From IMG/VR virus record IMGVR_UViG_3300034198_020069, positions 1-61,499 of that record: DNA of 61,499 nucleotides; one strand, given 5' to 3'. Below, in pieces: positions 26,154 through 36,600 of the stretch; the stretch's first letter is position 1, and the number at the start of each line of letters is the position of its first letter. Below the pieces are notes generated by a model. It was not told where the DNA came from. It saw only the letters and a list, made by a program, of their open reading frames with translations, and did not search any database. Source of the stretch: a virus. Position numbers and translations under genes: made by a program.

Positions 26154-27079
26154 AATTCTAATTTTTTACTTAATAATGAATAAGTTGTTAATGGGGTAGC
26201 ATTTTGAATATACTTTAATATAGCTTGAAACCCTATTTTATTAGGATCTTTTTTATTTAAATCTATAAGAAATACTTCTTTACCTTCATTAAATAAATCC
26301 TCAGCATATTTCAACGTTAACTTCTTCATATCATTATCCAGGATTATAAATATTTGTTTTATCTTAGAAGTTACAATTTTTTTCATTAATTCATCTTGTA
26401 TACTATTTCCTAATAAAGGAATAGCGTTTCTCTTTATTGAAATTGCATCAAAAACTCCTTCACATAAAATTAAAGGTGAATTCCAATTAATAAATAATTC
26501 AAAAGGAATTATATTTTTTGAAAAAGGAGGATTTTGATATTTTCTATAAGAACCTGGATTGAAACTTCTAGCTATAAAATAATTTAATTCACCTAATGAA
26601 TTATATGAGGGTGTGATTATACATTGTTCATATTTACCTTCCTCACAATAACCTATATTATATTTTATTATATCTTCATTAGTTATACCTCTACTCTGAA
26701 GATATTTTAAGGCTCTTTTGGCATGGAAATTATTATTATTTAAAATAGGTAGATATTCTTTTGGTAATTCAATTTTATTAAATTCTTTAACTTTAACATC
26801 TAATTTGAAATTAGAATTAGTTAAAGATTTTAATTCATATATTTTCTCATCAGGAATATTTAATTTTTTAAATAATGATATAATTTTAGTTCCTTTGGTA
26901 TGACATACCCAACAATTCCATTTTTGATAAAAATTATCATTATCTTCATCAAAATTAATTTCTAATTTAGGTTTATGATGATTACAAAAAGGGCATTTAT
27001 AAGCATAATTACCTCTAGATGTAGGATTACCTACTCCTAGGATAGAATTTACTAAAGTTACAACTAATTGATTTACCAT
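26150..27079 (-). CDS. DNA primase (DnaG-type, zinc finger plus TOPRIM)
   Basis: 309 residues. The N-terminal zinc ribbon is C29-x2-C32 (CPFC) and C56-x2-C59 (CWVC). The TOPRIM core has LILCEGVFDAIS and IFIILDNDMKK. It is shorter than DnaG and lacks a helicase-binding C-terminal domain. It would make RNA primers on the lagging strand. It is the first gene after an early promoter, so expressed early with the exonuclease, kinase and transferase that follow. Confidence 0.9.
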   Translation of the reverse strand: MVNQLVVTLVNSILGVGNPTSRGNYAYKCPFCNHHKPKLEINFDEDNDNFYQKWNCWVCHTKGTKIISLFKKLNIPDEKIYELKSLTNSNFKLDVKVKEFNKIELPKEYLPILNNNNFHAKRALKYLQSRGITNEDIIKYNIGYCEEGKYEQCIITPSYNSLGELNYFIARSFNPGSYRKYQNPPFSKNIIPFELFINWNSPLILCEGVFDAISIKRNAIPLLGNSIQDELMKKIVTSKIKQIFIILDNDMKKLTLKYAEDLFNEGKEVFLIDLNKKDPNKIGFQAILKYIQNATPLTTYSLLSKKLEL

Positions 27080-27085
27080 AATATC

Positions 27086-27118
27086 TAAAAATAAAAAAAG
27101 AGCTTGGGTTAGCCAAAC
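27086..27118 (-). promoter_or_regulatory. early promoter for the primase operon
   Basis: GTTTGGCTA, 20 bp after TTTG, then TATTTTTA on the minus strand, 7 bp from the primase start codon. The upstream box lies inside the terminator hairpin of the preceding gene. Confidence 0.75.
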
Positions 27119-27122
27119 TCTT
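27098..27122 (-). terminator. terminator overlapping the primase promoter
   Basis: A 10-bp stem (AAGAGTTTGG with CCAAGCTCTT, one G-T pair) is followed by seven T residues on the minus strand. It ends the transcript of the 103-aa gene. Confidence 0.8.
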
Positions 27123-27140
27123 ATTTTATTATTTAATAAA

Positions 27141-27452
27141 TTAATCTAAGGGAGTTAACAAAATATAAATCGCACTATCATCATGATTTGTTTTAGCCAT
27201 AAAAACTTCATTACGTTTATTATGAGGATTTTTAACTATAATTTCGTAAGTACCTTTAGGGTATCTTTTATACATTTGAGGACTTGGTTTATGGTTAAAC
27301 CCTCTAGATATTCTAGATATTAATACTTTATTATTAGATTTGAGTTTATCATATTCATATTTATTGATTTGAATGGAAGGCATAGACTGTTGAGTTGTTA
27401 ATTCTTTTTCAATTTCTTCTCTAATGATTTGTTTTAATTCGTGTAGTTTCAT
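27141..27452 (-). CDS. small head/tail-region protein (103 aa)
   Basis: It begins MKLHELKQIIREEIEKEL, an amphipathic helix of the recurrent type, followed by a basic beta-rich domain (NHKPSPQMYKRYPKGTYEII). It ends YILLTPLD. A late-type element precedes it and a terminator follows, so it is a single-gene unit. Function is unknown. Confidence 0.6.
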   Translation of the reverse strand: MKLHELKQIIREEIEKELTTQQSMPSIQINKYEYDKLKSNNKVLISRISRGFNHKPSPQMYKRYPKGTYEIIVKNPHNKRNEVFMAKTNHDDSAIYILLTPLD

Positions 27453-27460
27453 GTTATTTA

Positions 27461-27470
27461 TTATTTATAC
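27461..27470 (-). promoter_or_regulatory. late promoter-like TATAAATAA
   Basis: The minus strand reads GTATAAATAA, 8 bp before the start codon of the 103-aa gene. It is an exact match to the T4 late octamer. Confidence 0.55.
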
Positions 27471-27490
27471 ATAAATATATGGATCTTATT

Positions 27491-27937
27491 TTAAGAAATA
27501 AAATCTTTGGTAAAGAATTTACCTAAAATATTACTATTAAACCATTTAGTAGGATGTTCTAAAACTTCATTAATAAAAAGATATTTACATTCATAATAAG
27601 TTAATAATTTTTTATCATAAATTAAATGTAATATTTCTTTAGTAAATTCATTTTGTTTACCTTCTTTTATCAATGATTTAATAATATCTTCAGAACCGTA
27701 ATAAGTCTTCCAATCAGATTCTTTTTGAATTATTTTTGTAGTAGCTTTCCTACCAGGGCCTGATTGTTCTGCTAATTCTTTTTTGGTTAATTTCTTTTTT
27801 ATATTAAAGAATAATACTTTTTTACCAATATAGCTTTTTCCACTAGGTATATGAGTTACTTTATAAATAAAACCAAAAGGAGTAGTATTACCAAAATCTT
27901 CAATATTTTGTATTATATTACCTTTATATTTCCACAT
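27491..27937 (-). CDS. GIY-YIG-like endonuclease domain protein
   Basis: 148 residues. GFIYKVTHIPSGKSYIGKK (about 22-40) is a GIY-YIG core, with Gly-Phe-Ile-Tyr and Tyr-Ile-Gly replacing the namesake triplets. DWKTYYGSEDIIKSL and FTKEILHLIYDKK follow, and then YYECKYLFINEVL carries a candidate catalytic Glu. It is compact, with no DNA-binding extension, and sits between fibre genes. It could be a Seg-type homing nuclease or a domesticated phage protein. Confidence 0.7.
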   Translation of the reverse strand: MWKYKGNIIQNIEDFGNTTPFGFIYKVTHIPSGKSYIGKKVLFFNIKKKLTKKELAEQSGPGRKATTKIIQKESDWKTYYGSEDIIKSLIKEGKQNEFTKEILHLIYDKKLLTYYECKYLFINEVLEHPTKWFNSNILGKFFTKDFIS

Positions 27938-27938
27938 T

Positions 27939-28886
27939 TCAAAAATCTATATTAATTATTATATTAAGATCAGTTACATCACTTGTCATTAAAGGTTGGG
28001 CTAATTTAGCTACAGCTAATAATTCTTTATCATCATTATATAATCCTATAGTTGTAATATAAGGATTAAAAAATGAACTAGTAACATAATTATAAACTGA
28101 ACCTGTTGGGTAAGTAAAGTTATACCAAGAACCTGATATAGTATTACTACTTGATATAGTAGTAGGATTTAAAGTATAATTAAATTCGTTTTCTCTAATA
28201 GTACATTTATATTGAGTTTCATATAAAGTATAAGAAGATGAAAAAGAACATGTTACATTAGTTTCAGCTATTGAGCTAGAAGCTAGGTTTTGGTTTGTTA
28301 TTATAGAAATCCCATGAGTATAAATAATATTTCCTATTACTGAGTTATTATATAATAAATTACCTTCTCCATCATCTTGAAGTTCATAATTTACACTAGA
28401 ACTTACGAATTTATAATAAAATGAATGAGGTTGTATATACTGCCCAAATAATTTAGAAGGTATAGAAATAACTCCTACCTCAGAATTAGAACTTGTAGGA
28501 AAACTTCGGGATTGAGTTAAAGTAGAACTTAAATAATTAAAATACCTACCACTAGAATTAGAAGGACCTACTAAAACATCTCCTTGAGGATTACTCCCAG
28601 GTATAGTAAAGGGTTGTGATATAGGATCTCCCCAACTTTGAGATAAAAAATTTGAATAATATAATTCTTTAACCGAATTATAGATTAACCTTTGGTATTG
28701 TGTTGAAGAATATCCTGTAGTAGGATCTGAGTTAGTATTAAATGAGCCTGTGATATTTTTCCCTAAAAATCTATCTATACTAACATCTGATAATATAAAA
28801 GAACCCCCTTCAAAGTAAAAATATTTATTTACTTCAAAAGGGATAATTTTAATATCAGAAGTTAAAAATTGTTTATAGGCTATCAT
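27939..28886 (-). CDS. tail-fibre/baseplate-associated virion protein
   Basis: 315 residues, Ser/Thr/Asn/Tyr-rich and beta-like. The last 70 residues (NEFNYTLNPT... PYITTIGLYNDDKELLAVAK... NIDF) form a domain shared with the next upstream protein (ends at 28899). Such a shared C-terminal domain suggests a common docking site in the tail. The N-terminal half differs between the two. Probably structural. Confidence 0.65.
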   Translation of the reverse strand: MIAYKQFLTSDIKIIPFEVNKYFYFEGGSFILSDVSIDRFLGKNITGSFNTNSDPTTGYSSTQYQRLIYNSVKELYYSNFLSQSWGDPISQPFTIPGSNPQGDVLVGPSNSSGRYFNYLSSTLTQSRSFPTSSNSEVGVISIPSKLFGQYIQPHSFYYKFVSSSVNYELQDDGEGNLLYNNSVIGNIIYTHGISIITNQNLASSSIAETNVTCSFSSSYTLYETQYKCTIRENEFNYTLNPTTISSSNTISGSWYNFTYPTGSVYNYVTSSFFNPYITTIGLYNDDKELLAVAKLAQPLMTSDVTDLNIIINIDF

Positions 28887-28898
28887 TTATATCTAATT

Positions 28899-29924
28899 CT
28901 AAAAATCTAATTTGATACGTACAAGAGCCTCTTTTGAAAAGTCTTTTAATAAAGGTCTAGATAATTTAGCTACAGCTAATAATTCATTATTATCATTATA
29001 AAGACCTACAGTTGTAATATAAACTTGAGGATTGCTTATAAAACTACTAAAAATAACATCTCCAGTTGAACCTGATATAAATGAAGGATTTTCAGAATAA
29101 TTAAACTCAGAACTTCTAGGACGTACAAATATAAAGTTAGAAGTTACATTTTCTTGAGAATTTAAAGTAAAATTACCTGAACCTGAAATAGCTCTATACA
29201 ATCTAGCATTATTATTACCTGGAGAATCGAATGATCTACTAACAGCTAATCCGATACCTCCTCCAGCTGAAGAAGCTGATAAAGCTGTTGAATTTAATAA
29301 AATAGTTCCAATATCAGGTAATAACCAACCATATGAACCTGAATTTAAACTCCATCCATCTGCTGTAGTAGCAGCCGTAGTAGTTTTAACTCCATTTGAT
29401 CCTGAAATTAAATTATAGATTCTACCAGCATTTCCATAAGTAGGAGTAGTTACATAATTACTATCATCTGTTAAAGAAATGCTACCTAAGCTTCCTGATA
29501 ATCTTAGAGTTAAAGAACCTGGAAATAAAGATTCTTTATATCTATTTCTATCTATTGATAGGGCCCAGAAATCTGATGATGTAACACTTCCAAATATAAA
29601 ATTATTATTTTCATCACCTAAAATTAAATTTTGATACTGACCATAAATAGTAGATGTATAAGATGAACCTGTAACATTATCATTGTATAAAATACTTCCA
29701 CTACCATTAGCATTACCATAAGCTATAGCAAACTGAACTTCAGAAGTTGATAATGTTGAAGATGTTTGATAAACATTTAAATAATAATTTCCTGAAGAAG
29801 CTAATTCTTGAGTTGATGAAGTGAAAAAAGTACTTAAAGTAGGAATATTATTAGTCCATATTCCAGCAGTAATAGAATCTGTGGAAATTACAAAATCATC
29901 TGTTTCTAATCTTTTAAATGACAT
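28899..29924 (-). CDS. tail-fibre/baseplate-associated virion protein, paralogous C-terminus
   Basis: 341 residues. The C-terminal SEFNYSENPS ... VYITTVGLYNDNNELLAVAK ... LDF matches the end of the adjacent 315-aa protein. The N-terminus (MSFKRLETDDFVISTDSI) and Gly/Ser-rich middle are distinct. It is the downstream member of the set that begins with the 217-aa tail protein. Confidence 0.65.
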   Translation of the reverse strand: MSFKRLETDDFVISTDSITAGIWTNNIPTLSTFFTSSTQELASSGNYYLNVYQTSSTLSTSEVQFAIAYGNANGSGSILYNDNVTGSSYTSTIYGQYQNLILGDENNNFIFGSVTSSDFWALSIDRNRYKESLFPGSLTLRLSGSLGSISLTDDSNYVTTPTYGNAGRIYNLISGSNGVKTTTAATTADGWSLNSGSYGWLLPDIGTILLNSTALSASSAGGGIGLAVSRSFDSPGNNNARLYRAISGSGNFTLNSQENVTSNFIFVRPRSSEFNYSENPSFISGSTGDVIFSSFISNPQVYITTVGLYNDNNELLAVAKLSRPLLKDFSKEALVRIKLDF

Positions 29925-29935
29925 ATATTTTTATA

Positions 29936-30589
29936 TTAAGATACTTTTGTTATAGTTATAGGAATTGTTACACGAGCTCCTGAATCTCTACCTTCTACAG
30001 TTAAAGTAGCATTTAATTGAGAATTAACTCCAAATAAAGTATTAATTGTAGTAGCTGTTATATTAAGAGTAGTCCCAACTACAGTTTTGGAAACATTAGT
30101 TCCTATAGTTTGGGTTTGGTTTAAAGCTTGAGCTGAAGGTGTGTTAATTCCAACACCATTAAAATTACTAGTTAAACGTACATCAGATATAGTAAAAGTA
30201 TAACCTGATGGTTCAACTTGATTTCCACCTGTATAATTTAATGTTTGTGGTGATACTGCTAATGAAGCACCTTGTTTAATAGTAATTGAAGTATAACCTA
30301 AATCTAAAATAGGTAATCTAGCAGTTCCTCTAGGTAAGGTAACTAATTTATACTTCATAGTTTGGGTTTCATTAGGAAATGCTTCTAAAAGAGGCATGTT
30401 GTTAATAGCTTCCCCATAATAAGCTGAGCCTGATGGATGGTTAGGATTATATAAAGTATAATCAATCTCATCATCAGCTAAAGCAAATTGGGTAATTCTA
30501 AAAGCTCCATTTCCTTGAGCCAATAATTGTCGACCTTTAGTAGTTAAAATAGCATCAACAGTAACTACAGAATTATTTAAATATCCCAT
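29936..30589 (-). CDS. conserved tail/baseplate structural protein
   Basis: 217 residues. The N-terminal block NNSVVTVDAILTTKGRQLLA, then ITQFALADDEIDYTLYNPNH and ETQTMKYKLVTLPRGTARLP, is a pattern I associate with a virion protein conserved in marine T4-like phages. The C-terminal about 100 residues are an Ig-like Thr-rich beta domain. It follows a late-type promoter element. Confidence 0.7.
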   Translation of the reverse strand: MGYLNNSVVTVDAILTTKGRQLLAQGNGAFRITQFALADDEIDYTLYNPNHPSGSAYYGEAINNMPLLEAFPNETQTMKYKLVTLPRGTARLPILDLGYTSITIKQGASLAVSPQTLNYTGGNQVEPSGYTFTISDVRLTSNFNGVGINTPSAQALNQTQTIGTNVSKTVVGTTLNITATTINTLFGVNSQLNATLTVEGRDSGARVTIPITITKVS

Positions 30590-30604
30590 TTATTTTATTT
30601 TTGT

Positions 30605-30613
30605 TTATAAATA
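30605..30613 (-). promoter_or_regulatory. late promoter-like element
   Basis: The minus strand reads AATATATTTATAAACAAA, in the 56-bp gap after the 1986-aa gene and before the 217-aa gene. Confidence 0.45.
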
Positions 30614-30645
30614 TATTAAAAAATTTTTTCTTAGGCACGTTTAAA

Positions 30646-33600
30646 TTAAGAAATTAGAATCCATTTATTATTAACCCACTCATATGTCTTACCTTCAAAA
30701 TTCTGGGTTTCTCCCTGGAAAAAACCTGGTCGATTTAACGGCACCCACCCAATAGGGTTCACATTTCCGGAAACACCTGCTAAAGCATTTGCAGTTTGTG
30801 AATTGCTAATTTCAGTTTGTAACTTCAATTTTAACTCACCTTTAGGTCCTAATATTGGAGTATTATTTTCTCTAAAAATAGATAAAACACCTCTTAAATC
30901 ATTATTAAATCCATCAGGAATTACATATCCTCCTTTTTCACCTATACCTGATGGAAAATCAGCTAATCTATTTTTTATAACTATTGATTGAGGAATATTA
31001 TTTGATTTCCAAATTAACATAGATAAAGAACTATTAGGACCTGATAAAGAACCACTACCTATTCCTTTAAAAGAATCAGGTAATTGTCTATCTAATTCCA
31101 TTATATAAGGTGAACCGAAAGGAGCTGAAGGTCCTTGAGTAACTCCAAAATATTTTATCTTATAAATACCTTGAGAAGCTAAACTGAATGTTTTTGAATA
31201 ATCATTTAATGAACCTGAATTATAGGGAGATAAATTAGTGCCCGCGTAAGCTTCTTCAAATGTAGGTAAAGGATAAGCTGAACCTGTATATAAAGTTATA
31301 TACCAATCTTCTCCTCTAGATATATTTGAACTTATAAATAATGAAGTTGAAACAACTGAGAAGTTAGCTAGATTAACATCTGATGATAGTGAAGCTGTTA
31401 TATACCTTCCATTAGAATCTATACTTTGAGGATATATTATAGAAGATGTATTAGAGAATAAAATACCACCATTAGGATAAATTGAACCCGCCCAAGAACT
31501 TGTATAAAATATTCCTTGATTTTGTGATATAGTTTGCTGTCTAGGGATAAAATAAGATGAATTAATAGGCCATCCTATAGTACCATCAAGAGTAACTAAA
31601 TTATTACCTAGAATAGGAGAAGTGTCATTTGAGAAAATTTGACTAGATTGACTATACCCTAAATATTGATCTATTAAAAAGTTGAAAGTAGAAGGAGTAT
31701 TTTGATCAATTAAAGTAATATTTGAAGGATTTTCTGAATTGAAAATTCCTATATTTTTAACATTAATTATAGTACCATTAGCCATTTCAGGATAAGCTCC
31801 TTGAATATAATCTATATTAAAAGCAATATTACTATTATTATCTATAGCCGCAGTTTTACCATATGATTCATCCCCAGACCAATCATTATCAACTGGAGTG
31901 TAAATATTATAATATTTACTAGTTACTTTTGAACCACTATATCTAGGAATGATACTTCTTCTAAGATTCCAGTTATAATCTTGAATAGGAGCTAAAGTAG
32001 CTGAACCTGAACCTTTAATTGCGTTTATAATATTATCATAATTAACCGGAGTTAAAGAGCCTTGACTGTAATCTAAATCATAATACCCTTGAGCTCCTTC
32101 AACATCTAGAGCATTATTTAAAATAGCATTATAATTACTATAAGTTAAATCATCATTAACTCCAGGAACGTTAAGAAATAAAATATTTTGGTTAGATGAA
32201 GTTACAAATGCTATATTAGAACCATCTCCATTAAATCCTAAATTAATTAAAAATGAACGTAAATTATAAGATGGAATTGGATTAGTTGCCTCATTACCTC
32301 CTCCAGGCCTATTAAAATTCCCTACATTTAACATAGTAGTTGACCTGTTAATAGGAGTAACATTTATGTTTGTAGGTTGAGAATTTATATAAGAACCTAC
32401 ACTAACTCTAGTAGATCTTACATCAGTTAGATTAAATAAAAATGATTGACATTGGCTTAATAATGTAGTATAATCTGTTGAAGTGTCATCTATATTATTA
32501 ACTTTAACTCCTACAAAATAATATTTTAATAAACTTCTATAATGTAAAGTTATAGTAAAATCTGTAGTATCAGCAGCAGATTGAGAAAAGGCTATAGTTC
32601 CTATACCTGGAGGTGAAGGATAATTAGGGTTTATACTAGAAGTTAATAAATAGCTAGTTCCTGAAGGTATTAAATTTATCACACCAGATGAACCTGAGTA
32701 TAATAATGATAAAGTTCTATCATTAGGTCTAGTAATGTCATAATAGAAAGGACTTTTAGTAGTATTACCATTAAATGAAGCAGAATATAAAATATATCCT
32801 GAAGGAGTATTTAAAGTAGAATTATTAAAAGCACCTCCACTACCTACAGATGTCTCAACTCGAAGTTGATTAAATTCTAGGGCATAGAAAAAATTAGTAT
32901 ATGAAGGATCAGTCATTTTGTATAAATTATTAAATGACATTGATACTGTATATGAGCCTGAATATTCCCCAAAAGGTTCATAAACAAAAGCTGCAGCAAA
33001 TGTTCCTGGCGCTACATTAGTGTTATATAGTTGAGTTAAGGCATCCTGATAAGCTATATCTAAAGAATCTACACTTTCATTAGTTAATTTAACTAATATA
33101 GAACTTGATAAGTCATAAATAGGAGTTAAAGGTTCTGATTTTAAATAAGGGTTATCTCCATTCAAATTACCATCTTCCGCTATAAAATTAGAACCATCTA
33201 ACTCTCCATTAAAAAATTCTTGAGCATTACTTTGAGTAAAAGGCACTCGACCTAAAGGTGTTATATTAGTACCTAAAAAACTTTGAGTTAAATTATATGA
33301 AATTGAATCTCCTACAGGAACCCCAACTTCAGTTTGATAAGAAGTTCCATTATTTAATGTAATTGTTGTTTTATTAAAGCTTGAACTTAAATCAGCGTAA
33401 GCCCCACCTTGAGTAGATGTGAAGTTTCCTATAGGATCTTCATTAGTTCCAATAGAACCAGTTAATGTTAAGTCTTCAACTATAGATGCAGTGTTAAATC
33501 CAATATAAGCTATAGAACTTGAAGGAGTAATTTTAGGAATAGGATATTTATTACGTTCTAATAAATGCTGTTTAATAACAATTCCTGAAATTAAACTAGT

Positions 33601-36600
33601 TTGAGCTGGAGTAAAATCCTTAATCATTTTGAATAAGGAATTATCAAAATATTTAATTAATCTAATATAATCATAAATGTTATAATTATGAATGTATTTT
33701 AAAAAATATTGTTCTCTTAATCTATCCAAAGGATTATAACTAGTATTTCTATCATAAATTACTCTAGGATCTCCTAAAATATCTCCTAAATTAAATCCAG
33801 GTATTTGACCTGCTATATCATCATTAATTTCATTTTGAGGAGAAAAAGCTATTTCTAATTGATTAATGTTAGATGTAAATGATTCAGATATAGAAGAATT
33901 TTGTTGTATGCTTATATCTTTAGATAAAACACTACCTGAAGGTAAAACCATATCTACAATTTTAATTCTATCTGTAGTACGATTTTTTATACCATTTATA
34001 GGTTCATTAGGATAAACAGTTTCATAATTATTAACAAATATAGGAGTTCCTACAAAAGATGCTAATGAAGTATCACCACTAAATGATTCATAGTTTTCCC
34101 ATGAACCTGTAATTCTAGGATGTATAGATCCAGAATTTATATATAATTCATTACCTAAAGGTAATCTAAATAATAATTGTTCAGAACCTGAATTAAATCC
34201 ATTCCCTTCTATAGAAGATGGATCTTTAATAAAAGATTTAAAACTTTTTTCATTTAAAGGTGTATTATAAAATCTATATTCTTGGTATAGAGGTCCAGGT
34301 CTTTCAGCTATACCAGGGTAATAACTATTTAAACATGGAATATAATCTTCACTCCACTGAGAAAGAGATGAATTTATTGAAGATGAAAAATAATATAATT
34401 CTCCATTTATATAACTTCCAGCGTGTAATATAAATTCTTCAGTATTATTATTAGTTATCATTACATCCCACCATTCATTATTAAAGAAGGGTAAATATAA
34501 AGAAGCGCTTAATTGAATATTATCTAGGTCCGGGATAAAGTTTAAAGTTCCATACTGGTAATAAGGATCTAATATATTATTAGAATATGGAGTATAAGGA
34601 TTTCCTGAACCTGTATATAATATTCTAATTGAAGTTCTAGAACGCCCACCATCATTTAATTCCCATAAAGTTTTTTGATAATTTTGTGTAATTTTAATAC
34701 CTAAACTACGTTCAAATTTAAATCTAAATAATACTGAACTAGGGACATCAGTTACATTTTGAAAATAATTATTAATCCTCCAAGGTGAAAATAGAAAACT
34801 TCCTGAAGAGTTCCAGGCATAATTAAAACGATCTTCAGCTAAATCTTGAGTATTATCAATTACATTTCTACTACCAAAATCATTTATTCTTAAAATTGTA
34901 GAAGGAATTCCATAAATATTGAGAATATCTTTTAAACCTTGAATTGTACCTTTTTTCTTTAATAATAGAGGTAAATTATGATATAATCTTTTATAAATAG
35001 ATTTTTCAATATCTTGTAAAGGTATTACTTCATTCGAAGCTGATATTTTAGTGTTAATATATTCATACCCCGATAAAACCGGTAAAGAACCCGTTATAAA
35101 TGGAAAAGGGAAAGTATTACCATCAGGTGTTACACCTAATAAAGCTGTATATAAATCCATGGAAGAAAAACTATTTTGATATATTTTAAGACCTAGGTCT
35201 TTCAAAATAGTAGCTACTAAATCCTTAGATACTCCATAATTTAATCTATTATCAGCGTCCCATTTATTAGTTACATCTTTATAATAAACCCAAATATTAT
35301 CAAACATTTCTCCTAACATTTCAATAAAGAATTCATATTGAGAGTTAGAAGAATCATCTCTTAAATATTGAGGTATAGAATTTACTAAATTATTATAATT
35401 TTCTCTATCATATTCTTCAGCTACTAAAGATTGAGATAAGAACCAATTTGAACCTGAAAAAGAACCTGTAGAAACATTTATATAAGGATAGGTGTTATTA
35501 GATTTAGGCCAAGCATTTGAACCTGATTCAAAATATAAATAATATTCATAACCATCAAATGTAGTTACTATTTCATCTATTTTATTCTGCCATAAATCAT
35601 AGTTTTGAGTTGTATATGAACTTGAAACACTTCCTGTAGGAGATAAATTAGAATTTATAGTATAATCTCCAATTAATTTTAATTTATAGTAAAAATTCTC
35701 TAAACGAGTTTGCGCTGAAGATAGGTATATAAAATTATTATAATCTGAATAATCAACATTAATCTCTATTCCTCTTTCATTTAATATACTATTAAGTTGA
35801 TATTTTAGATTTCTTGAACCTGTATTATAATTAGTTGAAGTTAAATCTGTATAATTAACATAAGGAGTTGAATTATTAATTTGATCATTAAGATTTAAAT
35901 TAAGATTAGGGCCTCTTAAAGTTAATGAAGTATCCTCAAAAATAAAATCTGGTGTTAACTCTATATCAAAGGCTAGAGAATCTGATACTTTAGTAACTAT
36001 CCATAAAGTATCTTTCAAATTAAATTGAGGTGGTAGAGGTTCATACAATTTTATTAATAAATCCCCTCCATTATCTAATAAAGTATTTACACCTATTAAT
36101 ACTTTATTTTCTCCAAAATTTAAATAAAATTCATTAAAATAAACTTCACTATTAAGATTTTGTATAAAATTTGGAAATTCAGAAGTTAAAAGAGTAGTCG
36201 GAATTATATTACTAGCTAACCTCAACTCAGTCCTATCTGGAGATATTTCTTTAATGAAGAAATTTGCTTCTTGATTACTACTTAATTGGTTTTTAAAAAA
36301 ATTATAAACAATTTGATATTTACCTTCATCAAATCCAGTTTCAATTAAATCTCGTTCTGGATTGAGATTCATAGTTGAGTAACCTCCAGTTTCTATGATA
36401 GAAGGATCATTACTAAATGAGTAATTTCTAGTAATTAATCCTGCTAATAATTGATTATTAAGATCATAAATAAAATACTCAACATAATCTTCTTCAGGTT
36501 TAAATGAAGATGTTATGTTAAAGTTAGGTATAATATTATTATCAGAAAATGTATAATCCTGTAATGAAAATATATCGGGGTTTATATTAGTTATTATAGT

